DNA of 64,000 nucleotides from Candidatus Aminicenantes bacterium UBA6072 (GTDB taxonomy: Bacteria > Acidobacteriota > Aminicenantia > UBA2199), in contig DIXU01000009.1 in NCBI GenBank assembly GCA_002436105.1, positions 62,001-126,000 of the forward strand, read 5' to 3'. This document shows, piece after piece, positions 18,068 through 27,324 of the stretch; the stretch's first letter is position 1; every line of letters starts with the position of its first letter. The translations under genes and the position numbers were made by a program. The notes beneath the pieces were generated by a model. That model searched no databases and was not told where the DNA came from. It saw only the letters and a list, made by a program, of their open reading frames with translations.

Positions 18068-18096
18068 CTTATAGCATATTCCGACTTGCTCGTAAA
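18068..18096 (-). promoter_or_regulatory. Predicted promoter, near-leaderless, for the metalloprotease-efp operon
   Basis: Minus-strand TTTACG (18096-18091), 17-base spacer, TATAAG (18073-18068). The -10 box ends seven bases before the ATG at 18060, and the intervening ATAGGCG offers only a weak AGG. The rest of the 18061-18277 gap shows nothing else. Confidence 0.5.
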
Positions 18097-18277
18097 TACC
18101 AGCCGTCCGAAATCATCGATAACAAAACAGCTGTTTTTTTCCCGCCGGGACCATTCCCGCCGGAATACGAAATGAAGGCGACAGATCCTGCATGAACCAT
18201 GCAGTCTTTGAATCGTCGCACCATCAAGCAATATTGAAAGCATTGCCGATGTTCAAAAGGAGCCCGCGGATGGGGCC

Positions 18278-18805
18278 TTATTCGACCTTGCCCAGCACCG
18301 CCGGCGGCCAGTAGCGGAAAAAGGCCTTGCCGTAGATGTACTTTTGCGGCACCGGCCCGAAGAGGCGCGAATCGAAGCTGACCGAGCGGTTGTCGCCCAT
18401 GACGAAGTAGGTGCCGCGCGGGATGAGCAGCGCCTTCATGTCGGCGGGCGAAAGGAGGCCGGAGCCGGCGAACGGCTGCGGCAGCGGCTTGTCGTTGATC
18501 AGCACCTCGCCGGAGCGGATCTCGATGACTTCGCCCGGCATGCCGATGATGCGCTTGATCAGGGACTGGTTCGGCTCGTCCGGCTTGTACAGCACCACGA
18601 GGTCGAAGCGGCGCAGGTTGCCCTTGCGCACCGCCAGCTTGGAGATGAGGACCCGCTCGCCGGCGCGCAGCAGCGGCTTCATGGAATCCCCCTCGATGAG
18701 GAACGCCGAGACGACGTAGTTGATGAGGAAAAAGGAGATCAGCGCCGCCAGCAGGATGTCGAGAAGCACGTATTTGACGAAGTGCCTGAACCTGGATTCT
18801 GCCAT
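18278..18805 (-). CDS. lepB: Signal peptidase I
   Basis: 175 residues, the short bacterial form. One membrane anchor (about 12-36) precedes the catalytic serine S41 in EGDSMKP. The general base is K84 in LIKRIIGMPGE, and box E is MGDNRSVSFDSRLFGPV. It cleaves Sec and Tat signal peptides on the outer face of the inner membrane. No ribosome-binding site precedes the ATG; a promoter lies directly upstream instead. Confidence 0.95.
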   Translation of the reverse strand: MAESRFRHFVKYVLLDILLAALISFFLINYVVSAFLIEGDSMKPLLRAGERVLISKLAVRKGNLRRFDLVVLYKPDEPNQSLIKRIIGMPGEVIEIRSGEVLINDKPLPQPFAGSGLLSPADMKALLIPRGTYFVMGDNRSVSFDSRLFGPVPQKYIYGKAFFRYWPPAVLGKVE

Positions 18806-18814
18806 GATGGGCAG

Positions 18815-18844
18815 ATTCTATGCCCAAAGCCGCCGCACTGTCAA
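18815..18844 (-). promoter_or_regulatory. Predicted promoter giving a leaderless lepB mRNA
   Basis: Minus-strand consensus TTGACA (18844-18839), 18-base spacer, TAGAAT (18820-18815). Nine bases (CTGCCCATC) separate it from the ATG at 18805, with no Shine-Dalgarno sequence. Confidence 0.6.
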
Positions 18845-18862
18845 GCCGCGGGCCCCGAAAAC

Positions 18863-20680
18863 TCAGTCCAGGATGGCCGCCTGGGCGCGGATCAGGTCGT
18901 GAAGCGTGAGGATGCCCCTGACCTGCTTCGTCCTTTTTTCAACGACGATCAGCACCAGGGTGGACGACTCCAGGAACTTCTTGCCGATCTCGCGCACGGT
19001 CTGCTCGGGATGACAAAAGGCCGCCTTGCGGACCTCGGGGGCGGCATGGGCGCTCAGCGCCCTTTCCATCTCGGGCCGCGTCACGATGCCCTGGATGCGG
19101 CCGTCGACAAGCAGGGGGAAATTGTTGAACGGGAAGCGCTCCAGCTTCCCGCGCAGTTCGCTCTCCTCGAGGCCGTTGAGCATGACCGGCGCCGGGTTGG
19201 CGATGGCCGCCACCGGCAGGTTCTGCCAGCCCTGCAAATCGACCGGCGGATGGATCTTGTGCAGCTCATGGCCGTCCTGCACCAGCAGGGCGTCATAGAA
19301 ATTGAGCTTGCCGAAAAATCGGGCGGTGGCCTGGCTGATGATCGTCCCCAGCAGCAGGCTGGGCACCAGGGAGAACTGGTGCGTCATCTCGAAGACGATC
19401 AGCATCGACGTCAGCGGCGCGCGGACGGTCGCCCCCAGGCAGGCGCTCATGCCGACCACGGCCAGCACGATCTGGTCGGCGGGGGTGATGGGGACCCACA
19501 GGCGGGCCAGCCCGCCCAGGAAATAGCCGGACATGCCGCCGACGAAAAGCAGCGGGGCGAAGATGCCGCCGCAGCCGCCGAAGCTGTAGCCGGCGATCAT
19601 GGCCAGCAGCTTGGCGACGACCATGACGCCGGCGACCTTCCATTCGAAGCGGCTGTCCAGGGCGCTGGAAAGGTCCTCGTAGCCCAGGCCGAAGACGCCG
19701 ATCTTGCCGACGGCGAGGAACACCGCGCAGCCGATGACCCAGGTCAGCAGGCCGCCCAGCACGGGCAGCAGCCAGGCGGGAACGCGTTTCTGCTTGCGCA
19801 GGCGCTGGCGCCAGTGCAGAGCGGCGCGCTGAAAGACGATGCCGCCCAGAGCGGCGACCATGGCGACCAGGGGAACGAGCAGGTAATGAAGCCAGGAGAT
19901 GTTCTCGATGGAAGGAAGGATGAAGGCCGGCTGGCGGCCGATCAGGGCATAGACCACGAAGGCGCCGACCACCGAGGAGAGGACGACCCGACCCAGGTAG
20001 CGGTTGTTGAGGTCGCCGACGATCTCCTCGATGACGAAGGTGATCGCGGCCAGCGGCGCGTTGAAGGCGGCCGCCAGCCCGGCGGAGGCGCCGATGACCG
20101 CCGCGCCCCTGCGCCCGCGCAAGGGGGTCCCGAACAGCGCGTCGGCGTTGGCGGCGACCCCGCTGCCGATGAATACCGACGGGCCCTCGCGCCCGAGGCT
20201 GTTGCCGCCGCCGATGCTCAAGATCCCGGCCAGGAACTTCACCAGGACCGGCTTGAGCTTCACGTTGCCGAGTTCCTTCCAGTAAGCCGCCTTGACCTGG
20301 GGGATGCCGCTGCCCGCCGCCTCGGGGCTGAAGACATGGAGCAGCCATCCGACCAGGGCGGACGTGACGACGATGGTCAGCAGGCTGGAGAGGACGAAGG
20401 CCGATGCCGAGCCCGCGGCGAAGCTCAGGAAGGTCCGCGAGTACACCAGGTTGACCATCCACATGAACAGGACGGAGGAGAGCCCGGCCAGCAGCCCCAG
20501 GACGCCGGCCTGGATGGCGCCGGCGATATTGTCGGGGACCTTCCTGGGGAAATGGCGCAGCACGAACTTTTTCACTTCTTCCTGCAAAAAACCCGCCTTG
20601 GCGAAATGAAATCGCGGGAAAACCGGGCCATCCTCGCGTTGATCCAGGCGGATTATATCCGAAATGCCCGGACCTGGCAA
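18863..20680 (-). CDS. ClC-family chloride/proton transporter with C-terminal CBS domains
   Basis: 605 residues from the first ATG; the true start may be downstream, for example GTG at 20575 (VKKFVLRHF), because the first 40 residues look atypical. ClC signature segments are intact: GSGIPQVKA, GREGPSVFIGSG (gating Glu) and GGIFAPLLFVGG. FVIEEIV matches the region of the internal proton glutamate of Escherichia coli ClcA, so proton-coupled exchange is more likely than a channel. Two CBS domains occupy about residues 455-605 and could bind adenine nucleotides. Confidence 0.88.
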   Translation of the reverse strand: MPGPGISDIIRLDQREDGPVFPRFHFAKAGFLQEEVKKFVLRHFPRKVPDNIAGAIQAGVLGLLAGLSSVLFMWMVNLVYSRTFLSFAAGSASAFVLSSLLTIVVTSALVGWLLHVFSPEAAGSGIPQVKAAYWKELGNVKLKPVLVKFLAGILSIGGGNSLGREGPSVFIGSGVAANADALFGTPLRGRRGAAVIGASAGLAAAFNAPLAAITFVIEEIVGDLNNRYLGRVVLSSVVGAFVVYALIGRQPAFILPSIENISWLHYLLVPLVAMVAALGGIVFQRAALHWRQRLRKQKRVPAWLLPVLGGLLTWVIGCAVFLAVGKIGVFGLGYEDLSSALDSRFEWKVAGVMVVAKLLAMIAGYSFGGCGGIFAPLLFVGGMSGYFLGGLARLWVPITPADQIVLAVVGMSACLGATVRAPLTSMLIVFEMTHQFSLVPSLLLGTIISQATARFFGKLNFYDALLVQDGHELHKIHPPVDLQGWQNLPVAAIANPAPVMLNGLEESELRGKLERFPFNNFPLLVDGRIQGIVTRPEMERALSAHAAPEVRKAAFCHPEQTVREIGKKFLESSTLVLIVVEKRTKQVRGILTLHDLIRAQAAILD

Positions 20681-20741
20681 CCGCGCGGGCTATCCGGGCG
20701 GACCCGTCCGGCTGCGGGGCGCGGCGGGCCTGCCGCGGCTC

Positions 20742-20770
20742 TTGACCGGCGGCAATTTTCATCCTATAAT
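20742..20770 (+). promoter_or_regulatory. Near-consensus sigma-70 promoter of tRNA-Val
   Basis: TTGACC (20742-20747), exactly 17 bases, TATAAT (20765-20770). The tRNA begins nine bases later. This is the best reference promoter in the window because its product is unambiguous. Confidence 0.8.
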
Positions 20771-20779
20771 ATGAACTCT

Positions 20780-20852
20780 GGGCGATTAACTCAGCGGCTA
20801 GAGTATTACCTTCACACGGTAGGAGTCGCAGGTTCGAATCCTGCATCGCCCA
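20780..20852 (+). tRNA. tRNA-Val (anticodon CAC)
   Basis: 73 bases forming a full cloverleaf: acceptor GGGCGAT pairs with ATCGCCC, D-stem ACTC/GAGT, anticodon stem TTACC/GGTAG around loop TTCACAC (anticodon CAC), and T-stem GCAGG/CCTGC around TTCGAAT. The discriminator is A. The 3' CCA is not encoded (the next bases are TTG), so it must be added by a nucleotidyltransferase. Confidence 0.96.
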
Positions 20853-20957
20853 TTGTTTCCACCATGAAGCCAGCGCCAATGCGCCCGAGCCTGCCCGCGA
20901 TCCGCTTTCTCCGAAGCCTGGTGGAAAAAAGCTCTCCCTTGACGAGGTGAAGCGACC

Positions 20958-21932
20958 ATGAAGAAAGTCATCCTGGCGCACCGCTACCATGAAGAAGCCG
21001 TCGCAGCGCTGAACCGCGAATTCGACCTGGTCATCGCCGATGAGAAGAACGGCGGCCTGGGCGCCTGCCTGCGCCGCCACCCCGACGCCGAAGGGTTGAT
21101 CAGCTTCCTCTCCGACCCTGTCGATGCCGCCGCCCTCCGTGCCATGAAAACGCTGAAGGTCATCGCCAACTTCGCCGTCGGCTACAACAACATCGATGTC
21201 GGCCGAGCTTTGGAACGCAACGTGCTGGTCACCCATACCCCCGACGTGCTGACCGGGGCCACCGCCGACCTGGCCATGGCCCTTATGCTCGCCGTGGCGC
21301 GGCGCCTGATCGAGGGCGACGCCTTCATGCGCTCCGGCCGCTTCCACGGCTGGAGAGCCGGCCTTCTGCTGGGCAAGGAGCTTGACGGCGCCATCCTGGG
21401 CATCGTGGGCATGGGGCGCATCGGGCTGGCCACGGCGCTGCGCGCCCGCGCTTTCGGCATGAAGGTCATCTTCTATTCGCGCAGCGCCAAGCCGCGCATC
21501 GAAAAAAAATTCGGCTTCGCCCGGGTCACGTTCCTGGAGCTGATCCGCAGCGCCGACGTCGTCTCCCTGCACCTGCCCTATTCTCCCAGCGTCCACCACC
21601 TGTTCAGTCATGACGCCTTCGCCCTGATGAAGAAGGACGCCATATTCATCAATACCGCCCGCGGGCCGCTGATGGACGAGGAAGCGCTGGCCGGCGCCCT
21701 GGAAAGGAAAGAGCTCTTCGGCGCCGGCCTCGACGTCTACGAGAACGAGCCGGCGATGAACCCCAGGCTGAAGAAGCTGAAGAACGCCGTGCTGCTGCCG
21801 CACCTGGGCAGCGCCACCGAGGCGACGCGGCGGCAGATGGCGATGATGACCGTGCAGGCGGTGCGCCAGGCCTTGGCCGGCAAGCGGCCAAGGCATTTGA
21901 TCCCGGAGTGGAAGGAACGGCTCAAGAAATAG
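20958..21932 (+). CDS. D-isomer-specific 2-hydroxyacid dehydrogenase (glyoxylate/hydroxypyruvate reductase-like)
   Basis: 324 residues. The NAD(P) Rossmann motif is GIVGMGRIG (about 152-160), followed by the conserved INTARG (catalytic Arg), an acidic ENEP segment and the catalytic His in LLPHLGSAT. These are the standard landmarks of the family, closest by pattern to glyoxylate reductases. It would reduce 2-oxoacids such as glyoxylate, hydroxypyruvate or phenylpyruvate; the sequence does not decide which. ATG follows GAGGTGA. It lies 105 bases after the tRNA and may share its transcript. Confidence 0.88.
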   Translation: MKKVILAHRYHEEAVAALNREFDLVIADEKNGGLGACLRRHPDAEGLISFLSDPVDAAALRAMKTLKVIANFAVGYNNIDVGRALERNVLVTHTPDVLTGATADLAMALMLAVARRLIEGDAFMRSGRFHGWRAGLLLGKELDGAILGIVGMGRIGLATALRARAFGMKVIFYSRSAKPRIEKKFGFARVTFLELIRSADVVSLHLPYSPSVHHLFSHDAFALMKKDAIFINTARGPLMDEEALAGALERKELFGAGLDVYENEPAMNPRLKKLKNAVLLPHLGSATEATRRQMAMMTVQAVRQALAGKRPRHLIPEWKERLKK

Positions 21933-21942
21933 AACGAACCTT

Positions 21943-21973
21943 CGTGACGCGAAACGCGTGACGCGTGACGCGG
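21943..21973. repeat. Degenerate tandem heptamer (GTGACGC)n
   Basis: GTGACGC appears about four times with one variant (GAAACGC). The same heptamer occurs at 42036-42064 in the opposite orientation. A hairpin-like CCCTCCC/GGGGGG sequence follows near 21994-22010, then TCAAATG (22018-22024) and its complement CATTTGA (22045-22051). Confidence 0.7.
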
Positions 21974-22163
21974 AAAAACAATATTCCTGAATTCCCTCCC
22001 TTGAGGGGGGCTTATACTCAAATGAATACCGCATTTAACTACTGCATTTGAATAAACAGTTGCATCAATAACTTGTCCTTGACGAGGGCTTCTAGTTTTC
22101 TCCTTCCTTGCGCCGAGCCCTTTCCCCTCAGATTCCGTTCTGGAATAATCAGTTTCGCAAGGA

Positions 22164-22169
22164 TATAAT
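22164..22169 (+). promoter_or_regulatory. Consensus -10 box six bases before the rsmA start
   Basis: TATAAT lies at 22164-22169 and the ATG at 22176, with no Shine-Dalgarno sequence between them. No good -35 hexamer is visible. It suggests a leaderless transcript. Confidence 0.45.
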
Positions 22170-22175
22170 GCTCCT

Positions 22176-22991
22176 ATGGCGAAATCCGCGAAATTGGGCC
22201 AGAATTTCCTGCACGACGCGAACATCGCCCGGCGCATCGTGGACCTGGTGCCGCCGGGTACCGGCCCGCTGCTGGAGATCGGCCCCGGCAAAGGGATCCT
22301 GAGCCGGCTGCTGGCCGAAAGGTTTCCCGGCAGGCGCCTCACTCTGGTCGAGGTCGATCCTCTCCTGGCAACAGACCTCGAACACCGCTTCAACGGCACG
22401 GAAGATCCCTGCCGCGGGGACGCAGTCGAGATCATCGGCATGGACATCCTGCGCCTGGACCTGGCCGGCCGTTTCGCCGCCGGGGCGGTGACGGTGATCG
22501 GCAACCTGCCCTACCACATCTCCAAGCCGCTGATCGACTGGTTCATCGCCCAGCGCCCGCTGATCGGCGAGGCGGTGCTGATGCTGCAGAAGGATTTCGT
22601 CGACAAGCTGCTGGCCTCCCACGGCGGCAAGAAATACAACGCCCAGTCGGTGGCGTTCCAGCTGCTGTTCCAGGCCCGGCGCTGTTTCGACGTGCCGGCG
22701 GGCGCTTTCGCCCCCAAGCCGAAGGTCGTCTCCACGGTGGTCACGGCCCGGCCGCCCGCGCCCGGGCCGGGCATCGGGGCGGGATTCTATCCGTTCGTCA
22801 GGCTGTGCTTCGCCGAGCGGCGCAAGACGCTGTGGAACAACCTGTCCCCGCGTTACGGCGCCGCCGCCTTGACCAGCGCCTTCGCCGCTGCCGCCATTCC
22901 CCCGCATGCCCGAGCCGAGCAGCTGGCACCGGAGCGCTTCCTCGCCCTGTGGCGCTCCCTGGCCGACGAGGCCGAAAAGGAGACCCGATGA
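22176..22991 (+). CDS. rsmA: 16S rRNA (adenine1518/1519-N6)-dimethyltransferase
   Basis: 271 residues, normal for KsgA. The N-terminus KLGQNFLHD is the family signature. SAM motif I is LLEIGPGKG, and the catalytic NLPY is residues 110-113. The C-terminal helical domain ends with RFLALWRSLAD. It dimethylates two adjacent adenines in helix 45 of 16S rRNA. It heads a run of six genes whose starts overlap or closely follow the preceding stops. Confidence 0.95.
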   Translation: MAKSAKLGQNFLHDANIARRIVDLVPPGTGPLLEIGPGKGILSRLLAERFPGRRLTLVEVDPLLATDLEHRFNGTEDPCRGDAVEIIGMDILRLDLAGRFAAGAVTVIGNLPYHISKPLIDWFIAQRPLIGEAVLMLQKDFVDKLLASHGGKKYNAQSVAFQLLFQARRCFDVPAGAFAPKPKVVSTVVTARPPAPGPGIGAGFYPFVRLCFAERRKTLWNNLSPRYGAAALTSAFAAAAIPPHARAEQLAPERFLALWRSLADEAEKETR

Positions 22992-24139
22992 CCAGGCGCC
23001 TGCGACTTCTGGCGCTGGCCCTAGCTGCAGTTTCGCTCCATCTCCCGGCCGCTGACTTTGAATGGAAGAGCCAGTTGAGCGGCTGGTTTTCCCTGAACGA
23101 CCTTCAGCCCTCGACGCCGCGCCTGGGGCTGCGCTGGCAGCCGTCGCTATCTCTGGGCCATTCACTGGGCGCGGGCTGGAACCTGGACGCAGAAATGGCC
23201 GTGGCCGCCTCGGCCGCGCTGGACGCCCCTTCCTGGCGCTCCGCCGATGCCGAGGCAACGCTCGATCCCTACCGCCTGTGGCTGCGCCTCTCCTCCCGGC
23301 AATTCGAAGCGCGCCTGGGGCTGCAGAAGATCAATTTCGGCTCGGCAGCGCTTTTCCGACCGCTGATGTGGTTCGATGCGTTGGACCCGCGCGATCCGCT
23401 GCAGCTCAGTGAAGGCGTATACGGCCTTTTGTTGCGCTACTATTTCAAGAACAACGCCAACGCCTGGCTTTGGGGGCTCTACGGCAACCACGATCCCAAG
23501 GGCTGGGAGACGTCGCCGACGGCGCGGCACGTTCCTGAATTCGGCGGCCGCCTGCAATTGCCCTTCCTGGCCGGCGAGGCGGCCGCCACGGCCCACTTCC
23601 GCCGCAGCGCCCTCACGGGCGATCCCGCCGGCCCGGCCGCCAGGGAAAGCCGCTTCGCCTTCGACGGCAAATGGGACCTCGGCTTCGGATTCTGGCTCGA
23701 GGGGGCGTTCACCCACCGGGCCGACCCGGCCATGATCGTCTTTGCCGAGGGGACGGCGGCGCATCCCTGGCAACGGTCATTGTGCCTGGGCATCGATTAC
23801 ACATTCGCCTTGGGCAACGGGCTATACCTGCTGGCCGAGCAGTTCTTCTCCCATGGGACCGCGGCGCCGCTGGCGGCCGCCGCCAGGGGAATGTCCCTCT
23901 CGGCCCTGCAGGCCCGCTACCCGCTCGGCCTGCTGGACAGCCTGAGCGCCGTCCTCTATTTTGACTGGCCCGGCAAGCAGGCGTACAATTTCGCCAGCTG
24001 GCAGCGGACGACCGACCACTGGCAGTTCCATGTGATGGTTTTCTGGAACCCGGCGCGGCCCCTGACCGCCCAGGAGCAGGGGGGCCGCGGCCTGTTCGCC
24101 GGCAGGGGATTCCAGCTGCTGGCCGTTTGGAACATATGA
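22988..24139 (+). CDS. Predicted outer-membrane beta-barrel protein of an ABC-export operon
   Basis: 383 residues from the ATG at 22988, which overlaps the rsmA stop as ATGA. A signal peptide ends near LPAAD (residue 21). The remainder has alternating amphipathic strands rich in Trp/Tyr/Phe (LWLRLSSRQFEARLGLQKI, LSAVLYFDWPGKQ) and ends hydrophobically (LLAVWNI), as expected of a barrel. No named family was recognised. Its place before a LolD-like ATPase, two FtsX-type permeases and a LolA-like protein suggests it is the outer-membrane part of that export pathway. Confidence 0.75.
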   Translation: MTRRLRLLALALAAVSLHLPAADFEWKSQLSGWFSLNDLQPSTPRLGLRWQPSLSLGHSLGAGWNLDAEMAVAASAALDAPSWRSADAEATLDPYRLWLRLSSRQFEARLGLQKINFGSAALFRPLMWFDALDPRDPLQLSEGVYGLLLRYYFKNNANAWLWGLYGNHDPKGWETSPTARHVPEFGGRLQLPFLAGEAAATAHFRRSALTGDPAGPAARESRFAFDGKWDLGFGFWLEGAFTHRADPAMIVFAEGTAAHPWQRSLCLGIDYTFALGNGLYLLAEQFFSHGTAAPLAAAARGMSLSALQARYPLGLLDSLSAVLYFDWPGKQAYNFASWQRTTDHWQFHVMVFWNPARPLTAQEQGGRGLFAGRGFQLLAVWNI

Positions 24140-24161
24140 GCGAACAGCAAAGGAGAAAGGA

Positions 24162-24887
24162 ATGGCCGACGAAAAACTGATCCGCACCGAGAACCTGGTC
24201 AAGATATTCCCCATGGGCTCGTCAAAGGTCACGGCGCTGAACCGGGTGACCCTGAGCTTCCAGGCCGGCGAATTCGCCGGGCTGGTCGGGCCCAGCGGCT
24301 CGGGTAAGACCACCTTCCTGAACATCGTCGGCACGCTGGACGCTCCCAGCTCCGGAAGCGCCTTCGTTCTCGGCCGCACGGTGGAGGGCCTCTCGCACCG
24401 TGAAGCCGCCTGGCTGCGCAACCGCTCCATCGGCTTCATCTTCCAGACCTTCAACCTGCTGCCGGTCTACACGGCCTACGAGAACGTGGAATTCCCGCTG
24501 CTGCTGCTGAAGACACCGGCGGCGCAGCGCAGGAAAATGGTCATGGACGCCCTGGACTGGGTCGGGCTGGCCGACCGGGCGCGATCGCGGCCGGCGCAGC
24601 TGTCCGGCGGCGAAAGCCAGCGCGTGGCCATCGCCCGGGCCATGGTCAAGAAGCCGCCGCTGCTGCTGGCCGACGAGCCCACCGCCAACCTGGACGCCGA
24701 GAACTCCCACCACATCCTGCAGACGATGGAGAAGCTCAACCGCCAGCTGGCCACATCCTTCCTGTTCGCCACCCACGACGAGAAGGTGATCGGCTACCTG
24801 CGGCGCAAGATCACCCTGGTCGACGGCCGGGTCGCCGGGGACGAGAATTGCCGCGCGCGCGGCGCAGAGGGGACGGAGCCGTGCTGA
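24162..24887 (+). CDS. ABC transporter ATP-binding protein, LolD/MacB type
   Basis: 241 residues with ATG after AAGGAGA. Walker A GPSGSGKT is residues 43-50, the signature LSGGESQRVAIARAM starts at 147, and Walker B LLLADEPTANLD has D171 and E172. The H-loop is in FATHDEK. This is the subgroup that powers FtsX-fold permeases, which extract lipoproteins or drive periplasmic mechanochemical steps. The stop overlaps the following permease start by seven bases. Confidence 0.92.
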   Translation: MADEKLIRTENLVKIFPMGSSKVTALNRVTLSFQAGEFAGLVGPSGSGKTTFLNIVGTLDAPSSGSAFVLGRTVEGLSHREAAWLRNRSIGFIFQTFNLLPVYTAYENVEFPLLLLKTPAAQRRKMVMDALDWVGLADRARSRPAQLSGGESQRVAIARAMVKKPPLLLADEPTANLDAENSHHILQTMEKLNRQLATSFLFATHDEKVIGYLRRKITLVDGRVAGDENCRARGAEGTEPC

Positions 24888-26053
24888 CCCTGCGCCTGGC
24901 CCTGCGCAACGTGCTGGGCACCGGCATCCGCGCCTGGCTCAACGCCCTGATCATCTCCCTGGCCCTGGTGGTCGCGACCTGGAACCAGGGCCTGGTCTCG
25001 GGCATGGACGAGCAGGCCGCCCAGGCCGCGCAGGCCATCGAGTTCGGCGGCGGCCAGTATTGGCAGGAGAAGTACGACCCGTTCGACCCGCTGACCCTGG
25101 ACGAGGCGCATGCGCCGCTGCCACCCGCCCTGCAGGCGCTGGTCGACGACGGCCGGGCCGCCGCCGTGCTGGTGCTGCAGGGGAGCATCTACCCGCGCGG
25201 CCGCATGCGCTCCATCCTGCTCAAGGGGATCGATCCCGGGCAGCCTATTCTGGATTTTCCGACCGCGAAAATAACCGCCGACGGCGGCGAGCTGCCGGCC
25301 CTGATCGGCGGCCGCTTCGCCAAGGCCGCCGGGCTGGCCCGGGGTGATTCGGTCACGCTGCGCTGGCGCGAGCCGGGCGGTGCCTTCAACGCCCAGGACG
25401 CCGCCGTCGCCCACGTAATGAGCACCACCGTCGCTTCGATCGACAGCAACCAGGTCTGGCTGCCGCTGGCCAAGCTGCAGGAGATGGCGCGGCTGCCGGG
25501 CGAGGCCACGCTGGTGGTGCTGGCCCGGGGCACGCCGCCGCCGCCGGCGCCGCCGGGGTGGACCTTCCGCGACGCCGACTACCTGCTGCGCGACCTGCGC
25601 GAGCTGGTCAAGGCCAAGAGCTACGGCCGCACGATCTTCCTGGTCATCTTTCTTTCGCTGGGCATGCTGGCCATCTTCGACACCCAGGTGCTGGCCATCT
25701 TTCGCCGCCGCCGCGAGATCGGCACCCTGGTCGCCCTGGGCTTCACCCGCGGCCAGGTCATCCGCCTCTTCACCCTGGAAGGAGCCCTGTACGGCTTCCT
25801 GGCCGTCATCCTGGGGGCGCTGTACGGCCTGCCGCTGCTGTGGCTGCAGGCCCGGGCCGGCTTTCCCGTTCCCACCGGCACCGAGGACATGGGGATCTCC
25901 ATCGGCGAAAGGATCTACCCGGCTTACAGCGCCGGGCTCATCCTGGGGATCGTCCTGGTCTCCCTGCTGGTGACGACCGTGGTCAGCCTGCTGCCCACCC
26001 GGCGCATCGCCCGCCTCAAGCCCACCGACGCCCTGCGCGGGAGGATGTCGTGA
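24881..26053 (+). CDS. ABC transporter permease, FtsX/LolC-E fold (first copy)
   Basis: 390 residues from GTG at 24881, chosen because it overlaps the ATPase stop (GTGCTGA) and begins the first membrane helix; an upstream ATG at 24848 would add a basic tail. Topology: one N-terminal helix (about 15-35), a periplasmic MacB-like domain (40-245), then three C-terminal helices with the typical REIGTLVALGFTRGQV coupling segment and a closing RRIARLKPTDALRG. It ends with GTGA overlapping the second permease. Confidence 0.88.
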   Translation: MLTLRLALRNVLGTGIRAWLNALIISLALVVATWNQGLVSGMDEQAAQAAQAIEFGGGQYWQEKYDPFDPLTLDEAHAPLPPALQALVDDGRAAAVLVLQGSIYPRGRMRSILLKGIDPGQPILDFPTAKITADGGELPALIGGRFAKAAGLARGDSVTLRWREPGGAFNAQDAAVAHVMSTTVASIDSNQVWLPLAKLQEMARLPGEATLVVLARGTPPPPAPPGWTFRDADYLLRDLRELVKAKSYGRTIFLVIFLSLGMLAIFDTQVLAIFRRRREIGTLVALGFTRGQVIRLFTLEGALYGFLAVILGALYGLPLLWLQARAGFPVPTGTEDMGISIGERIYPAYSAGLILGIVLVSLLVTTVVSLLPTRRIARLKPTDALRGRMS

Positions 26054-27324
26054 TCCGCTTCCTGTACCTGGGGCTGTGGCGCGACCGCTCGCGCAGCCTG
26101 TTCCCGCTGCTCACCGTGGTCTTCGGCGTCATGCTGACCGTGGTCATGTTCACCTGGATCAAGGGCTTCGAGGTCGGTTTCCTGGCGACCAGCGCCCGCC
26201 TCGGCTCGGGGCACGTGTCGGTCATGAGCCGGGCCTACGCCGACGAGAGGGACCAGCTGCCCAACGATGCGGCCCTGGCCGGGGCCGCCGGGATCATGGA
26301 GCGGCTGCGCCGGGATTTTCCCCTCTTCTCGTGGACGCCGCGCATCCATTTCGCCGGCCTGCTCGACGTGCCCGACGAAAAAGGCGAAACCCGGGCCCAG
26401 GGCCCGGCCGGGGGCCTGGCCGTCGACCTGTTTTCCCCCGGATCGCCCGAGCCGGCCATCCTCGACCTGGAGCCGGCGCTGGTCCGGGGCGCTTTGCCGC
26501 GCCGGGCCGGGGAGATCCTGCTGGCCGACGAATTCGCCGCCAACCTGGGGATCGCTCCCGGCGCGAGCGTCACCCTGATCGCCGGCACCATGCATGGCGG
26601 CATGGCCACGGCCAACTTCACCGTCGCCGGCACCTTCCGCTTCGGCGCGCCGGCCATGGACCGCGGCATGATGATCGTGGATCTCGCCGACGCCCGCACC
26701 GTGCTGGACATGGACGACGCCGCCGGCGAGATCACCGGCTTCTTCCGTGCCGGCTTCTACGACCGGGAGCAGGCTGAGACCGAGGCGCAGCGCTTCAACG
26801 ACCTTTTCGCCGCGTCACAGGATCCCTTCGCCCCGCGCATGGAGACCCTGATCGCCATGAGCGGCATGAGCCAAATGCTGGGCTGGATGGACGCCATGCT
26901 GGGCATCATCGTCGTCGTCTTCCTGGCCGCCATGTTCATCGTGCTGTGGAACACCGGCCTGATGGGCAATATCCGCCGCTACGGCGAGATCGGCGTGCGC
27001 CTGGCCATGGGCGAGACCAAGGGGCGGGTCTATCGCGCCATGATCGCCGAGGCGGCGGTCGTCGGCCTGGCCGGATCCCTCATCGGCACGGCCCTGGGTC
27101 TGGCCCTGGCGTTGTATGTGCAGGAGCACGGGCTGGACTTCAGCGCCATGATGCGCAACGCCTCCATGCTGATGTCGACCAAGCTGCACACCCACGTGAC
27201 CGGGACGGCGTATTTCATCGGCTTTGTCCCGGGCCTGGCCGCCACCGTGCTCGGAGCGGCCACTGCCGGCCGGGCGATATACAAGCGGCAGACGTCGCGC
27301 CTGCTCAAGGAGCTGGAAACATGA
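26050..27324 (+). CDS. ABC transporter permease, FtsX/LolC-E fold (second copy)
   Basis: 424 residues from GTG at 26050, overlapping the previous stop by four bases, with GGGAGG upstream. It has the same four-helix plan as its partner, but the periplasmic domain is longer and carries the segment YGEIGVRLAMGETKGRVYRA for ATPase coupling. The two permeases differ clearly in sequence, so the complex is likely a heterodimer as in LolCE. Its stop overlaps the next ATG as ATGA. Confidence 0.87.
   Translation: MIRFLYLGLWRDRSRSLFPLLTVVFGVMLTVVMFTWIKGFEVGFLATSARLGSGHVSVMSRAYADERDQLPNDAALAGAAGIMERLRRDFPLFSWTPRIHFAGLLDVPDEKGETRAQGPAGGLAVDLFSPGSPEPAILDLEPALVRGALPRRAGEILLADEFAANLGIAPGASVTLIAGTMHGGMATANFTVAGTFRFGAPAMDRGMMIVDLADARTVLDMDDAAGEITGFFRAGFYDREQAETEAQRFNDLFAASQDPFAPRMETLIAMSGMSQMLGWMDAMLGIIVVVFLAAMFIVLWNTGLMGNIRRYGEIGVRLAMGETKGRVYRAMIAEAAVVGLAGSLIGTALGLALALYVQEHGLDFSAMMRNASMLMSTKLHTHVTGTAYFIGFVPGLAATVLGAATAGRAIYKRQTSRLLKELET

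Noticed and set aside
16611..18195. Plus-strand frames opposite efp and the metalloprotease
   Set aside because: They are antisense shadows of two genes with clear function and signals; no independent promoter or ribosome-binding site supports them.
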